Assembly (NCBI GenBank): GCA_963781775.1
Contig: CAWAHE010000015.1
Location: forward strand, 62,001-126,000
Direction: 5' to 3'
DNA from: CAVSRC01 sp963781775
GTDB lineage: Bacteria > Pseudomonadota > Alphaproteobacteria > Rhizobiales > Kaistiaceae
DNA: 64,000 nucleotides
In this document: positions 15,868 to 24,018 of the stretch, in pieces
How the letters are laid out: every line of letters begins with the position of its first letter
How positions within the stretch are numbered: position 1 is the first letter of the stretch
The notes under the pieces: generated by a model
Database searches by the model: none
Told to the model about the DNA's origin: nothing
Seen by the model: only the letters and a program-made list of their open reading frames with translations
Program-made: the position numbers and the translations under genes

Positions 15868-17748
15868 TCAATAGCATCCCGACTGTCCTGCCGCGTGCGT
15901 CATGTCGAGGAGGAACTTCTGCATGTCCCACGCGCCGGTAGGGCAGCGTTCGGCGCACAGGCCGCAATGCAGGCAGACGTCTTCATCCTTGGCCATGATC
16001 CGGCCCGTCTTCAGCGGAGCCGAAATATAAAGGTCCTGTGCCAGATTGCGAGCCGGCGCAATCAGCCGTGTCCTGAGGTCTTCCTCGGCGCCGTTGTCGG
16101 TAAACGTAATGCAGTCCATCGGACAGATATCGACGCAGGCGTCGCATTCGATGCAGAGCGGCGTCTCGAACACCGTCTCCACGTCGCAATTGAGGCAGCG
16201 CTGGGTTTCGGCGTAGCCAAGCAGGGGGTCGAATCCCAGCTCCACCTCTGCCTTGACGTCCTTCAGGGCGATCGCCTGATCGCGCAGGGGGACGCGCTTG
16301 CGCTTGTCGAGCGCGATCTCGCTGTCATAGCTCCATTCGTGAATGCCCATCTTCTGGCTGACGAGGGTCACGTGCGGCGGCGGACGGTCGGCGACATCCG
16401 CCTTGCTGCAGAACTTGTCGATCGAGATCGCCGCTTCGTGGCCGTGCGCCACCGCCCAGATGATGTTCTTGGGGCCGAACGCCGCGTCGCCGCCAAAGAA
16501 GACCTTGGGAAGAGTCGACTGGAACGTCACGGCGTCGACCTTCGGCATGCCCCACTTGTCGAACTCGAGGCCGATATCGCGCTCGATCCACGGGAAGGCG
16601 TTTTCCTGACCGATGGCGACCAGCACATCGTCGCAAGGCTCGTGCACGTCGGGCTCGCCGGTCGGCTCCAGCCGGCGACGTCCCTTGTCGTCGAAATGCG
16701 CTGCGACCTTCTCGAAGACCACGCCCGTCAGCCGGCCGTTCTCGTGGGTGAATTCCTTCGGCACAAGGTAGTTGAGGATCGGGATGCCCTCGTGCATCGC
16801 ATCCTCTTTCTCCCACGGCGAGGCCTTCATCTCCTCGAAGCCGGAGCGCACGATCACCTTGACGCTCTCACCGCCCAGGCGCCGCGACGTCCGGCAGCAG
16901 TCCATCGCCGTGTTGCCGCCGCCGAGCACGATCACCCGCCGGCCGATCTTTTCGATGTGGCCGAAGGAGACGCTCGACAGCCAGTCGATGCCGATATGGA
17001 TGTTGGCGGCCGCTTCCTTGCGGCCGGGAACGTCGAGGTCGCGGCCGCGCGGCGCGCCGGTTCCGACGAAAACCGCATCAAAGCCCTCGTCGATCACCTG
17101 CTTCAGACTGCCGACATGGTTGCCGAAGCGCGTCTCGATGCCACCCATGTCGAGAATGTAGCCAACCTCTTCATCGATGACCGACTCCGGCAGTCGGAAG
17201 CGCGGGATCTGGCTGCGGATCATGCCGCCGCCGCGCTTGTCCGAATCGAACAGAACGAGGTCGTAGCCAAGCGGGGCGAGATCGCGGGCCACGGCAAGCG
17301 ACGCGGGCCCGGCGCCGATCAGGGCGATCCGCTTGCCGTTACGAGCGGTCGGCGCCTTGGGCAGGCGATCGTGAACGTCGCTCTTGTTGTCGGCGGCGAC
17401 GCGCTTCAGCCGGCAGATGGCGACCGGTTCCTCCTCCACGCGCCCGCGCCGGCATGCCGGTTCGCAAGGGCGATCGCAGGTGCGCCCGAGAATGCCGGGG
17501 AAGACGTTGGAGTACCAATTGACCATGTAGGCGTCGGTGTAGCGGCCGGCCGCGATCAGGCGGATGTATTCCGGCACCGGCGTGTGTGCCGGACAGGCCC
17601 ATTGGCAATCGACGACCTTGTGGAAATAGTTGGGGTTGGCGATGTCCGTGGGGCTCATGCCACCGCCCGCGCCGCTCACCCCTTGCGGGTTCTTTCCCGG
17701 GGCTCCCTTGGGAGAGCCATCGCGGGATACGTCCAGGGTGCTCGTCAC
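15868..17748 (-). CDS. GltD-like FAD/NAD(P) oxidoreductase with C-terminal ferredoxin domains (kor partner)
   Basis: 626 residues from GTG 17748 (AGAGG 7 nt upstream; ATG 17769 is an in-frame alternative). Order: N-terminal iron-sulfur helical domain with CQWACPAHTPVPEYIRL and CDRPCEPACRRG (about 45-100); FAD Rossmann motif IALIGAGPASLAVARDL near 140; NAD(P) motif VIVLGGGNTAMDCCR near 275; then two 4Fe-4S ferredoxin motifs, CIECDACVDICPMDC near 532 and CLHCGLCAERCPTGAW near 590. The first part matches the glutamate synthase small-subunit family, but no large subunit is present. Being first in the korAB operon, it most likely passes electrons between the KorAB clusters and NAD(P)H, replacing a free ferredoxin. 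It faces the RND operon divergently. Confidence 0.88.
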   Translation of the reverse strand: MTSTLDVSRDGSPKGAPGKNPQGVSGAGGGMSPTDIANPNYFHKVVDCQWACPAHTPVPEYIRLIAAGRYTDAYMVNWYSNVFPGILGRTCDRPCEPACRRGRVEEEPVAICRLKRVAADNKSDVHDRLPKAPTARNGKRIALIGAGPASLAVARDLAPLGYDLVLFDSDKRGGGMIRSQIPRFRLPESVIDEEVGYILDMGGIETRFGNHVGSLKQVIDEGFDAVFVGTGAPRGRDLDVPGRKEAAANIHIGIDWLSSVSFGHIEKIGRRVIVLGGGNTAMDCCRTSRRLGGESVKVIVRSGFEEMKASPWEKEDAMHEGIPILNYLVPKEFTHENGRLTGVVFEKVAAHFDDKGRRRLEPTGEPDVHEPCDDVLVAIGQENAFPWIERDIGLEFDKWGMPKVDAVTFQSTLPKVFFGGDAAFGPKNIIWAVAHGHEAAISIDKFCSKADVADRPPPHVTLVSQKMGIHEWSYDSEIALDKRKRVPLRDQAIALKDVKAEVELGFDPLLGYAETQRCLNCDVETVFETPLCIECDACVDICPMDCITFTDNGAEEDLRTRLIAPARNLAQDLYISAPLKTGRIMAKDEDVCLHCGLCAERCPTGAWDMQKFLLDMTHAAGQSGCY

Positions 17749-17789
17749 TCTTCTGCCTCTATCGGGCATTCAGGCGTTTCCGGATACAT
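17745..17789 (-). other. Possible 14-residue upstream ORF coupled to the oxidoreductase
   Basis: ATG at 17789 has CGGGAG 9 nt upstream and reads MYPETPECPIEAEE to a TGA that overlaps the GTG at 17748 (GTGA). This arrangement is what a translationally coupled leader peptide would look like. It may equally be coincidence if the downstream gene starts at ATG 17769. No attenuator hairpin or amino-acid run is seen. Confidence 0.3.
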
Positions 17790-18036
17790 GGTCGCAAACT
17801 CCCGTAAGTAAATAAAGGCCCGGCTTATCAAATCGTCACAATCAGTTGATGGCGGCCGACACCGGCGGGAGACCCAGCCGCGATAGCTCCATTCTGATTC
17901 GGCAACCGGAACAAGGCTTTGTCGGCAAATGCCGTGCCAAAACCTGCCAATCGTGTAAGATTGCGCCGCCCGCGCGACGGAAAGCGCATCCGTCCACGTT
18001 GAATATGTTGCGCCGCAAACAAGCTGCCGGTCCTGA

Positions 18037-19305
18037 ATGTCCGCCACCAAGCAGATCGTTCTTTCGCTCGTCATCGTCCTGATCGCCGCCGCCGGGTGGT
18101 ACGCCTATGACAAGGGTCTGATATTCGCCAAGCCAACGGCTGGCGTCGCCGGGGCCGCCGGTCCAGGTGGTGGGTCGGGCGCGCCTCAGCGCGGCGGTGC
18201 CGGCGGGGGACGCGGCGCGGCGCTCGTGGTCACCGCGCCGGTTGGAGTGGACGATACCGGAATCGACGTGAGCGCCATCGGCACGGTAGCCGCCGCGCAG
18301 GAGGTGACGCTCTATCCGCAGGACAGCGGCATCGTGACCGCGATCTCGTTCACGCCGGGAACGAAGGTCGAGAAGGGTCAGACGCTGATCCAGCTCGACG
18401 ACACGGATCAGCAAGTCGCCGTCGACAAGGCGAAGATCACGCTCGACGCCGCCCAATCCGCGCTCGATCGGGCCGTACAACTGGCCAAGTCGAACAACAT
18501 CACGACCGTGGCGCTGACCGACGCCAAGACCGCCCAGCAGACCGCGCAGATCAACCTGCAGTCGGCCCAGAACGACTTCGCCAAGCGCGCAATCAAGGCG
18601 CCATTTGCCGGCACCATGGGTCTGTCCGACATCTCGGTTGGCGATCTCGTCAGTTCGTCCAAGGCCATCGGCACCCTTGTCGACATGTCGAAGGCGACCG
18701 TTGCCTTCGACATCCCGGAGCGCGCTTCGGGCCTGGTCGCGATCGGCCAGCCGATCTCGGCCACCACCACGGCGCTTGCCGGCCAGGTCTTCAAAGGCGC
18801 TATCAGCGCCGTCGACAGCCGCGTCGATCCGGTGGCCCGCACGCTAAGGGTCGAGGCAACGCTGCCCAACAATGCCGACGTGCTGAAGCCGGGAATGGCG
18901 CTCCTCGTCGCCATGAGCTTTCCTGGCGAGCCGCATCCCTCGGTGCCCTCGCTCGCGGTGCAGTGGGACAGGGGCGGGTCATATGTGTGGAAAGTCGACG
19001 GCGACGTTGTTCATCGGGTCGCCGTGCAGATTCTCGGCCGCCGCAGCGGCGCGGTCGTCGTTAGCGGCGAACTGGCCGAGAACGATCAGGTGGTCGTCGA
19101 AGGCCTGCAGCGTGTGCGCGAAGGCAGTCAGGTTACCGTAGCCGGCGCCGATCAGCAGACCGGGCAGGGCAACCGTCCGCAGGTTCAGGGCAGCGGTGAA
19201 AGCGCTGGCCCGGAAGCGGCCGCGGTGTCCGGGCCGGCGGCCGGGACCGGCAATGGAACCGGCGATCAAGGCAGCGGACGCCCGCGGCGCCCGCCAAGCG
19301 GTTGA
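18037..19305 (+). CDS. RND efflux periplasmic adaptor (membrane fusion protein)
   Basis: 422 residues from ATG 18037. An N-terminal anchor helix (IVLSLVIVLIAAAGWYAYDKG, within residues 6-27) is followed by a Gly-rich linker, the biotinyl-lipoyl half motifs (EVTLYPQDSGIVTAIS; then APFAGTMGLSDISVGDLV near 188), a coiled-coil hairpin of alternating Ala/Gln/Lys between them (about 120-185), and a beta-barrel ending in NDQVVVEGLQRVREGSQV near 350. The last 50 residues are Gly/Pro-rich and probably disordered. It would bridge the inner-membrane pump encoded 16 nt downstream to an outer-membrane channel not found here. The substrate is unknown. Confidence 0.92.
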   Translation: MSATKQIVLSLVIVLIAAAGWYAYDKGLIFAKPTAGVAGAAGPGGGSGAPQRGGAGGGRGAALVVTAPVGVDDTGIDVSAIGTVAAAQEVTLYPQDSGIVTAISFTPGTKVEKGQTLIQLDDTDQQVAVDKAKITLDAAQSALDRAVQLAKSNNITTVALTDAKTAQQTAQINLQSAQNDFAKRAIKAPFAGTMGLSDISVGDLVSSSKAIGTLVDMSKATVAFDIPERASGLVAIGQPISATTTALAGQVFKGAISAVDSRVDPVARTLRVEATLPNNADVLKPGMALLVAMSFPGEPHPSVPSLAVQWDRGGSYVWKVDGDVVHRVAVQILGRRSGAVVVSGELAENDQVVVEGLQRVREGSQVTVAGADQQTGQGNRPQVQGSGESAGPEAAAVSGPAAGTGNGTGDQGSGRPRRPPSG

Positions 19306-19321
19306 TTCGGAGGTCACGGCC

Positions 19322-22300
19322 ATGACCGAACCCGTCAATCCGCACGCCAGCCGCGATGGCGGCTTTGCCTCCCTTTTCGTCCGCCGGCCGGTGCTGGCGG
19401 TCGTCCTCAATCTGCTGATCGTCATCGCGGGCGCCGCAGCCTACAAGGGCATCGAGGTCCGCGAACTGCCGAATATCGACCGCCCGGTCATCACAGTCCG
19501 CACGAACTACACGGGCGCCACCCCCGACACCATCGACAAGGAAGTCACCAGCGTCATCGAAGGTGCGGTTGCGCGCACGCCGGGCGTCGTCTCGATCAGC
19601 TCCCAGAGCAGCGCCGGTCAGAGCCAGGTGACCGTCGAGTTTGACCAGAAAACCGACATCAACGTCGCCGCCAACGACCTGCGCGATGCCATCGGCAACC
19701 TGCGCTCGCTGCCGACCGACAGCAATTTCAAGCCGCCGACGATCGTCAAGGCAGATTCCAACTCAGACGCCATCATGCGTCTCGCGGCGACCTCGCCGAC
19801 CCTGTCGATCCAGGATCTGACGCAGATCGTCAACGACGTCATCGTAACCCGCCTCGCGGCGGTCGATGGCGTCGCCGATGTCCAGGTCTTCGGCGATCGC
19901 AGCCCGCTGGTTCAGATCCTTGTGGATCCCAACGCGCTCGCCGCTCACGGCCTCACGATCGCGGACCTCAATTCGGCGCTCGGTAGCGTGACGCTGGATG
20001 CGCCCGCCGGTTCGATTTCGGACGCCAACCGCACCTTGCTGGTGCGCGCCGACGCCAGCGCCAAGTCGGCGGACGAAATCGGCAACATCCAGATCAATCC
20101 GCAGACCAGGGTTTCCGATGTCGCCGACGTCGTGTTCGGGCCCGCCGACAAGACGACATCCCTGCGCATCAACGGCCAGACCGGCGTTGGCCTGGGCATC
20201 GTCCGCCAGGCGCGGGCCAACACGCTCGACATCTCCGCCGGGGTGCGCGCCGCGCTCGCCGAGCTGAAGAATTCGCTGCCCCCCGGCGTCAACCTGACCA
20301 TCACCTCCGACGATGCCGAATACATCAGCAGCGCCATCCACGAAGTGCTGCTGACCCTGATCATCGCAACGGCCATCGTCATCGCGATCATCTACCTCTT
20401 CCTCCAGTCCGTGCGCGTGACCTTCATCCCCGCGGTGACCGTTCCGATCGCGCTGGTCGGCACACTGGCGGCGATGTGGGTGGTCGGCTTCTCCATCAAC
20501 ATCCTGACGCTTCTTGCGCTGGTCCTGGCGACCGGTCTGGTCGTCGACGACGCCATCGTCGTCATCGAGAACATCTCGCGGCAGCGCTCGCTCGGTCTCG
20601 GCCCGCGCGCCGCCGCCGTGCTGGGCACGCGGCAGGTGTTCTTCGCCGTTCTCGCTACGACTGCGACGCTGGCCGCTGTGTTCATTCCGATCTCGTTCTT
20701 CCCCGGCCTGACCGGTTCGCTTTTCGCCGAGTTCGGCTTCGTGCTTGCTTTTGCCGTGACCCTGTCGTGCTTCGTCGCCCTGACGCTCTCGCCCATGCTG
20801 GCGTCCCGGTTGATCAGCGACAAGGAAGCGCATCACCGTCACAACGCTATTGGCCGCCGCGTGGCGGCGTTCGGCGAAGCAATCGTTCGCGTCTATGCGC
20901 GCCTGCTCGACGCCGCGCTCAAGGCGCCGATGGTCGTCGTCGTCGCCGCGCTGCTTTTCGCTGGCGCCGCGCTGATCGGCTTCAATCTCCTGCCGTCCGA
21001 GCTGACGCCGCCCGAGGATCGCGGCTTTATTCCGATCTCCATTTCGGTGCCGCAGGGTTCGACGGTTGATTATACCGAAGCCCAGATGCGCCAGGTCGAG
21101 CAGATCGCAACGCCGCTGCTGAAGAGCGGCGTTGCGACCAACATCTTCTCGATCGCGCGGGGCAGTGGCAACGGCGGCTTCATGTTCCTGACGCTCGCGC
21201 CGTGGGACCAACGCTCGCGCACGCAAGCCGAGATCACTTCCGACTTGAACCGGCAGCTTCAGCGTCTGCCGGGGGTTCAGGTCTTCGCCCGCACGTCCAA
21301 CAGCCTCGGCATACGCGGTGGCGGGCAGGGACTGCAGTTCGCTCTCACCGGCACCGACTATGACCAATTGTCCGGCGTCGCCGACAAGCTCGCCCAGGCG
21401 ATGGAGAAGGATCCGGTCTTCGACCGCGTCCAGGTCAATTACAACACGACCCAGCCGCAACTCGCCATCAAGGTTGACCGCGAACGCGCCGCCCAGGTTG
21501 GAATTCCGGTCGACGTCATTTCGGGCGCCATCCAGACGGTGCTAAGCGGCAAGGACCTCGGCAATTTCTACATTGGCGACAACGCAATCGACATCCTCGC
21601 CAAGGTTCCCGACGGCATGGTCCAGGATTCCAGCGCCCTCGACAATCTCCAGCTCCGCACCAAGGACGGCAAGATGGTGCCGCTATCGTCGCTGGTGAGC
21701 TTCGCGGAGTCCGCGGTCGCGCCGAGCCTGCCGCGCCAGGATCAGCGACGGGCGGTTCCGATGGGGGCGACGCTGGCAGATGGCGTTGACCTGCGCCAGG
21801 CGATGAACGAACTGCAGACCGTCGCCACGGGCATCCTGCCGGCGAACAACGGCTTGGTGTTCACCGGCGAGGCCAAGGAACTGAACAGCGCCACCAGCGG
21901 CGTCGTGCAGACCTTCATCTTTGCTCTCATCGTCGTGGTGCTTGTTCTCGCCGGTCAGTTCGAGAGCTTCGCCAGCGCCTTCATCCTGGTGGCGACGGTC
22001 CCTTTCGGTCTGGCCGCGGCCGTTTTTGCCATTCTGCTCACCGGCGGATCGATCAATATCTACAGCGAGATCGGTCTGGTGATGCTGATCGGCCTTATGT
22101 CGAAGAACGGCATTTTGATCGTCGAGTTCGCCAATCAGCTCCGCGACGCCGGCCAGTCGATCCACGACGCCGTTCGTAACGCCGCATTGATCCGCCTGCG
22201 GCCCGTGGTCATGACGATGTTCGCCACGGTGCTCGGCGGTTTGCCGCTGGTCATGCGCAGCGGCGCCGGTTCGGAAGCGCGTCATGCGCTTGGCTGGGTC

Positions 22301-22510
22301 ATCGTTGGCGGTCTTGGCATCGCAACGGTGTCGACCCTGTTTCTGACGCCGATCGCCTACAGCCTGCTCGCCCGCTTCGCCAAGCCGCGTGTTGCCGAGG
22401 AGCAGCGCCTTGAGCGCGAGCTCGAGGAAGCCCATGCTCTCGGTGGCGGTCTGGCGCCAACCCCCGAAGAAGAGGGGGAGGTCAGGGCATTTCCGGCTGC
22501 GGCGGAATAG
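19322..22510 (+). CDS. RND efflux permease, HAE1 (AcrB/MdtB-like) type
   Basis: 1062 residues from ATG 19322, the size of hydrophobe/amphiphile exporters. It has the twelve-helix RND plan with two large periplasmic loops. The proton-relay aspartates are in LATGLVVDDAIVVIENI near residue 403 (helix 4) and the relay Lys in LMSKNGILIVEFANQL near 925 (helix 10), so the drive mechanism looks intact. The loop text (NYTGATPDTIDKEVTSVIE; VQVFGDRSPLVQILVD) matches the MdtB/MexB-like group rather than heavy-metal CzcA types. It follows its adaptor directly and precedes a sigma/sensor module without a gap, suggesting one transcript. Drug or solvent export is inferred. Confidence 0.93.
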   Translation: MTEPVNPHASRDGGFASLFVRRPVLAVVLNLLIVIAGAAAYKGIEVRELPNIDRPVITVRTNYTGATPDTIDKEVTSVIEGAVARTPGVVSISSQSSAGQSQVTVEFDQKTDINVAANDLRDAIGNLRSLPTDSNFKPPTIVKADSNSDAIMRLAATSPTLSIQDLTQIVNDVIVTRLAAVDGVADVQVFGDRSPLVQILVDPNALAAHGLTIADLNSALGSVTLDAPAGSISDANRTLLVRADASAKSADEIGNIQINPQTRVSDVADVVFGPADKTTSLRINGQTGVGLGIVRQARANTLDISAGVRAALAELKNSLPPGVNLTITSDDAEYISSAIHEVLLTLIIATAIVIAIIYLFLQSVRVTFIPAVTVPIALVGTLAAMWVVGFSINILTLLALVLATGLVVDDAIVVIENISRQRSLGLGPRAAAVLGTRQVFFAVLATTATLAAVFIPISFFPGLTGSLFAEFGFVLAFAVTLSCFVALTLSPMLASRLISDKEAHHRHNAIGRRVAAFGEAIVRVYARLLDAALKAPMVVVVAALLFAGAALIGFNLLPSELTPPEDRGFIPISISVPQGSTVDYTEAQMRQVEQIATPLLKSGVATNIFSIARGSGNGGFMFLTLAPWDQRSRTQAEITSDLNRQLQRLPGVQVFARTSNSLGIRGGGQGLQFALTGTDYDQLSGVADKLAQAMEKDPVFDRVQVNYNTTQPQLAIKVDRERAAQVGIPVDVISGAIQTVLSGKDLGNFYIGDNAIDILAKVPDGMVQDSSALDNLQLRTKDGKMVPLSSLVSFAESAVAPSLPRQDQRRAVPMGATLADGVDLRQAMNELQTVATGILPANNGLVFTGEAKELNSATSGVVQTFIFALIVVVLVLAGQFESFASAFILVATVPFGLAAAVFAILLTGGSINIYSEIGLVMLIGLMSKNGILIVEFANQLRDAGQSIHDAVRNAALIRLRPVVMTMFATVLGGLPLVMRSGAGSEARHALGWVIVGGLGIATVSTLFLTPIAYSLLARFAKPRVAEEQRLERELEEAHALGGGLAPTPEEEGEVRAFPAAAE

Positions 22511-23254
22511 GTGGCAGCCATGCGCCTCGTCGCCGTCCAGGCTTCAGTGTTCGCGGTCCGCGACCCGCTCGCTCAATCGTGGCGCGACATCGGCCGTCGT
22601 GCGGTGAAGCCCTTCATCGTCTATCGTCCCCGGCGGGGCGGGTTGTCGACCTGGAGCACGAGCTTGGACCAGACGGGTGACTCGCTCAATCGCGAGCGCA
22701 TCCGCGCCGACCAGGCGACGATGGCCGCCATCGCCGACGGCGACGAGGCCGCCTTTGCCCGGCTGGTTCGCGATCTCGCCCCGGTCGTGCTGCGCTTCGC
22801 CCGCGCGACGCTGGCCGGCACCGTTCCGGCCGACGCCGAGGAGGTGGTGCAGGAGGCGCTGCTCCGCCTCTGGCGTCAGGCGCCGACCTGGCAACCCGAC
22901 GGACGCGTCTCGACCTGGCTGCACCAGGTTGCCTATCGCCTCTGTCTCGATCGGATACGCCGGCGACGGCCGGCCGTGGATATCGACCTGGTTGAGGACG
23001 ATCTCGCCGATCCGGCCCCCAGCCCCAGCGCGCGGCTGGTACACCTCGAAGACGTCCGCGCGGTTCAGGCGGCGGTGGCCGCACTGCCCGAGCGCCAGCG
23101 GACGGCGATCGTACTCTGCCACTACCAGGGGCTCAGTCAGGCGGAGGCGGCCGAGATCATGCACATCGGGGAGGAGGCATATGAGTCGCTTCTGGCGCGC
23201 GGGCGCCGGCGGCTGCGCGCTGTCTTGGGGGGCGGGAAGGAAGGAAAGGAATGA
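22511..23254 (+). CDS. ECF sigma factor (CnrH-like context)
   Basis: The longest reading starts at GTG 22511 immediately after the RND stop (247 residues); ATG 22520 or TTGs at 22642 and 22663 are alternatives, and the conserved part only begins near residue 60, so a shorter protein of about 195 residues is likely. Sigma region 2 is clear (FARLVRDLAPVVLRFARATL, AEEVVQEALLRLWRQ, STWLHQVAYRLCLDRIRRRR). Region 4 follows (ALPERQRTAIVLCHYQGLSQ, AEIMHIGEEAYESLLARGRR). It directs RNA polymerase to a small regulon. ATGA overlap with the next small membrane gene and the downstream sensor make a sigma/anti-sigma/sensor module. Confidence 0.9.
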   Translation: MAAMRLVAVQASVFAVRDPLAQSWRDIGRRAVKPFIVYRPRRGGLSTWSTSLDQTGDSLNRERIRADQATMAAIADGDEAAFARLVRDLAPVVLRFARATLAGTVPADAEEVVQEALLRLWRQAPTWQPDGRVSTWLHQVAYRLCLDRIRRRRPAVDIDLVEDDLADPAPSPSARLVHLEDVRAVQAAVAALPERQRTAIVLCHYQGLSQAEAAEIMHIGEEAYESLLARGRRRLRAVLGGGKEGKE

Positions 23255-23559
23255 TCCAGGCGTCGAACCATCGGGATGAGATGCGCTCGCTCGAAGCGGG
23301 CCTCGCCCGTGCTGCCCTGGCGATCGACCGGGACATTGCCGCCTCAGGCAGCGCCGACCGGGTGGCGCGCAAGGTCATGGCGCACGTCGGCTATGCGCCG
23401 GCGCGGATCGCGTGGTTTGCGATCGCGGCCGCCCTGCTTCTTGCCGCCGGCCTCGGCAGCATCGCCGACCTCACCCTTGTCGGCGCCCGCAGCGATCCCG
23501 GCCAGCAGGTGGTCGTGCTCGATCCGCTCGTGTTCGGTCCGGCCGGAATCGACCAGTAA
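23251..23559 (+). CDS. Single-pass membrane protein, probable anti-sigma factor (CnrY-like position)
   Basis: 102 residues, start overlapping the sigma stop as ATGA. About 50 cytoplasmic residues with helix-forming acidic/basic pattern (MRSLEAGLARAALAIDRDIA) precede one transmembrane helix (IAWFAIAAALLLAAGLGSIA, about residues 53-72) and a short periplasmic tail of 30 residues. Size, topology and place between a sigma factor and a periplasmic sensor match CnrY-type membrane anti-sigma factors, although no sequence motif proves it. The next gene starts on the last base of its stop codon. The function is inferred from topology and synteny only. Confidence 0.7.
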   Translation: MIQASNHRDEMRSLEAGLARAALAIDRDIAASGSADRVARKVMAHVGYAPARIAWFAIAAALLLAAGLGSIADLTLVGARSDPGQQVVVLDPLVFGPAGIDQ

Positions 23560-23999
23560 TGAAGTGGCCCGGTAACAGACGCCACTGGCTCGGCGCGGGC
23601 CTTGCGGCCTCGCTTGCGCTCAACGCCTTCTTCATTGGCGCCGCCGCGACCGATGTCCTCCGCTTCGGCAAGGGGCACGGCGATCACGGCGGCGGGGCGC
23701 TGCGCTACGAGCTGCGCTGGCTTGCCGGGCGCTTGCCGTCTGACGCCATGGCCAAGGTGGAGGCCGCGGTGGCCTCCGGACGCCCGGAGGCGCAGAGGCA
23801 CGTCGAACGCCTGCGGGCATTGCGCGCCGACCTTGGCGCTCTCGTTGCCGCCGACCAGCCCGACCGGAGCGCTATCGATGCCAAGCTTGCCGAGATTCGC
23901 GCGGAGCTGGATGCGATGCTGAACAGCGCGCAGGCGCTCACGATGGATTCGCTGCTCGCACTGCCGCCCGGGACGCGTGCAAAACTGGCCGGGAATTGA
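23559..23999 (+). CDS. Membrane-anchored periplasmic sensor-like protein (CnrX/heavy-metal sensor family)
   Basis: 146 residues; ATG shares one base with the upstream stop. One N-terminal anchor (LGAGLAASLALNAFFIGAAA, about residues 11-30), then a periplasmic helical hairpin of about 110 residues. A His-rich stretch right after the membrane (FGKGHGDHGGG, about 36-46), a later RHVERLRALRADL and a C-terminal Met (ALTMDSLLALPP) resemble the metal-sensor domain of CnrX-like and Spy-like proteins. With the two genes before it, it makes a sigma / anti-sigma / sensor set. Nickel, cobalt or other metal binding is a guess from the His pattern; general envelope stress sensing is the alternative. Confidence 0.72.
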   Translation: MKWPGNRRHWLGAGLAASLALNAFFIGAAATDVLRFGKGHGDHGGGALRYELRWLAGRLPSDAMAKVEAAVASGRPEAQRHVERLRALRADLGALVAADQPDRSAIDAKLAEIRAELDAMLNSAQALTMDSLLALPPGTRAKLAGN

Positions 24000-24018
24000 T
24001 CCCGGCCGTCCGGTTGCG

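Noticed and set aside
14769..17811. Very long plus-strand frames (390 and 730 codons) opposite korA and the FAD oxidoreductase
   Set aside because: The minus-strand products have complete motif sets; the plus-strand translations show only codon-mirror composition.
17745..18074. 109-codon minus-strand frame upstream of the oxidoreductase
   Set aside because: Only its last 14 codons have a ribosome site and coupling; the rest lies in a divergent promoter region and has no family resemblance.
19763..21460. 565-codon minus-strand frame within the RND permease gene
   Set aside because: Composition is Arg/Asp/Gly-rich shadow of a verified RND protein.
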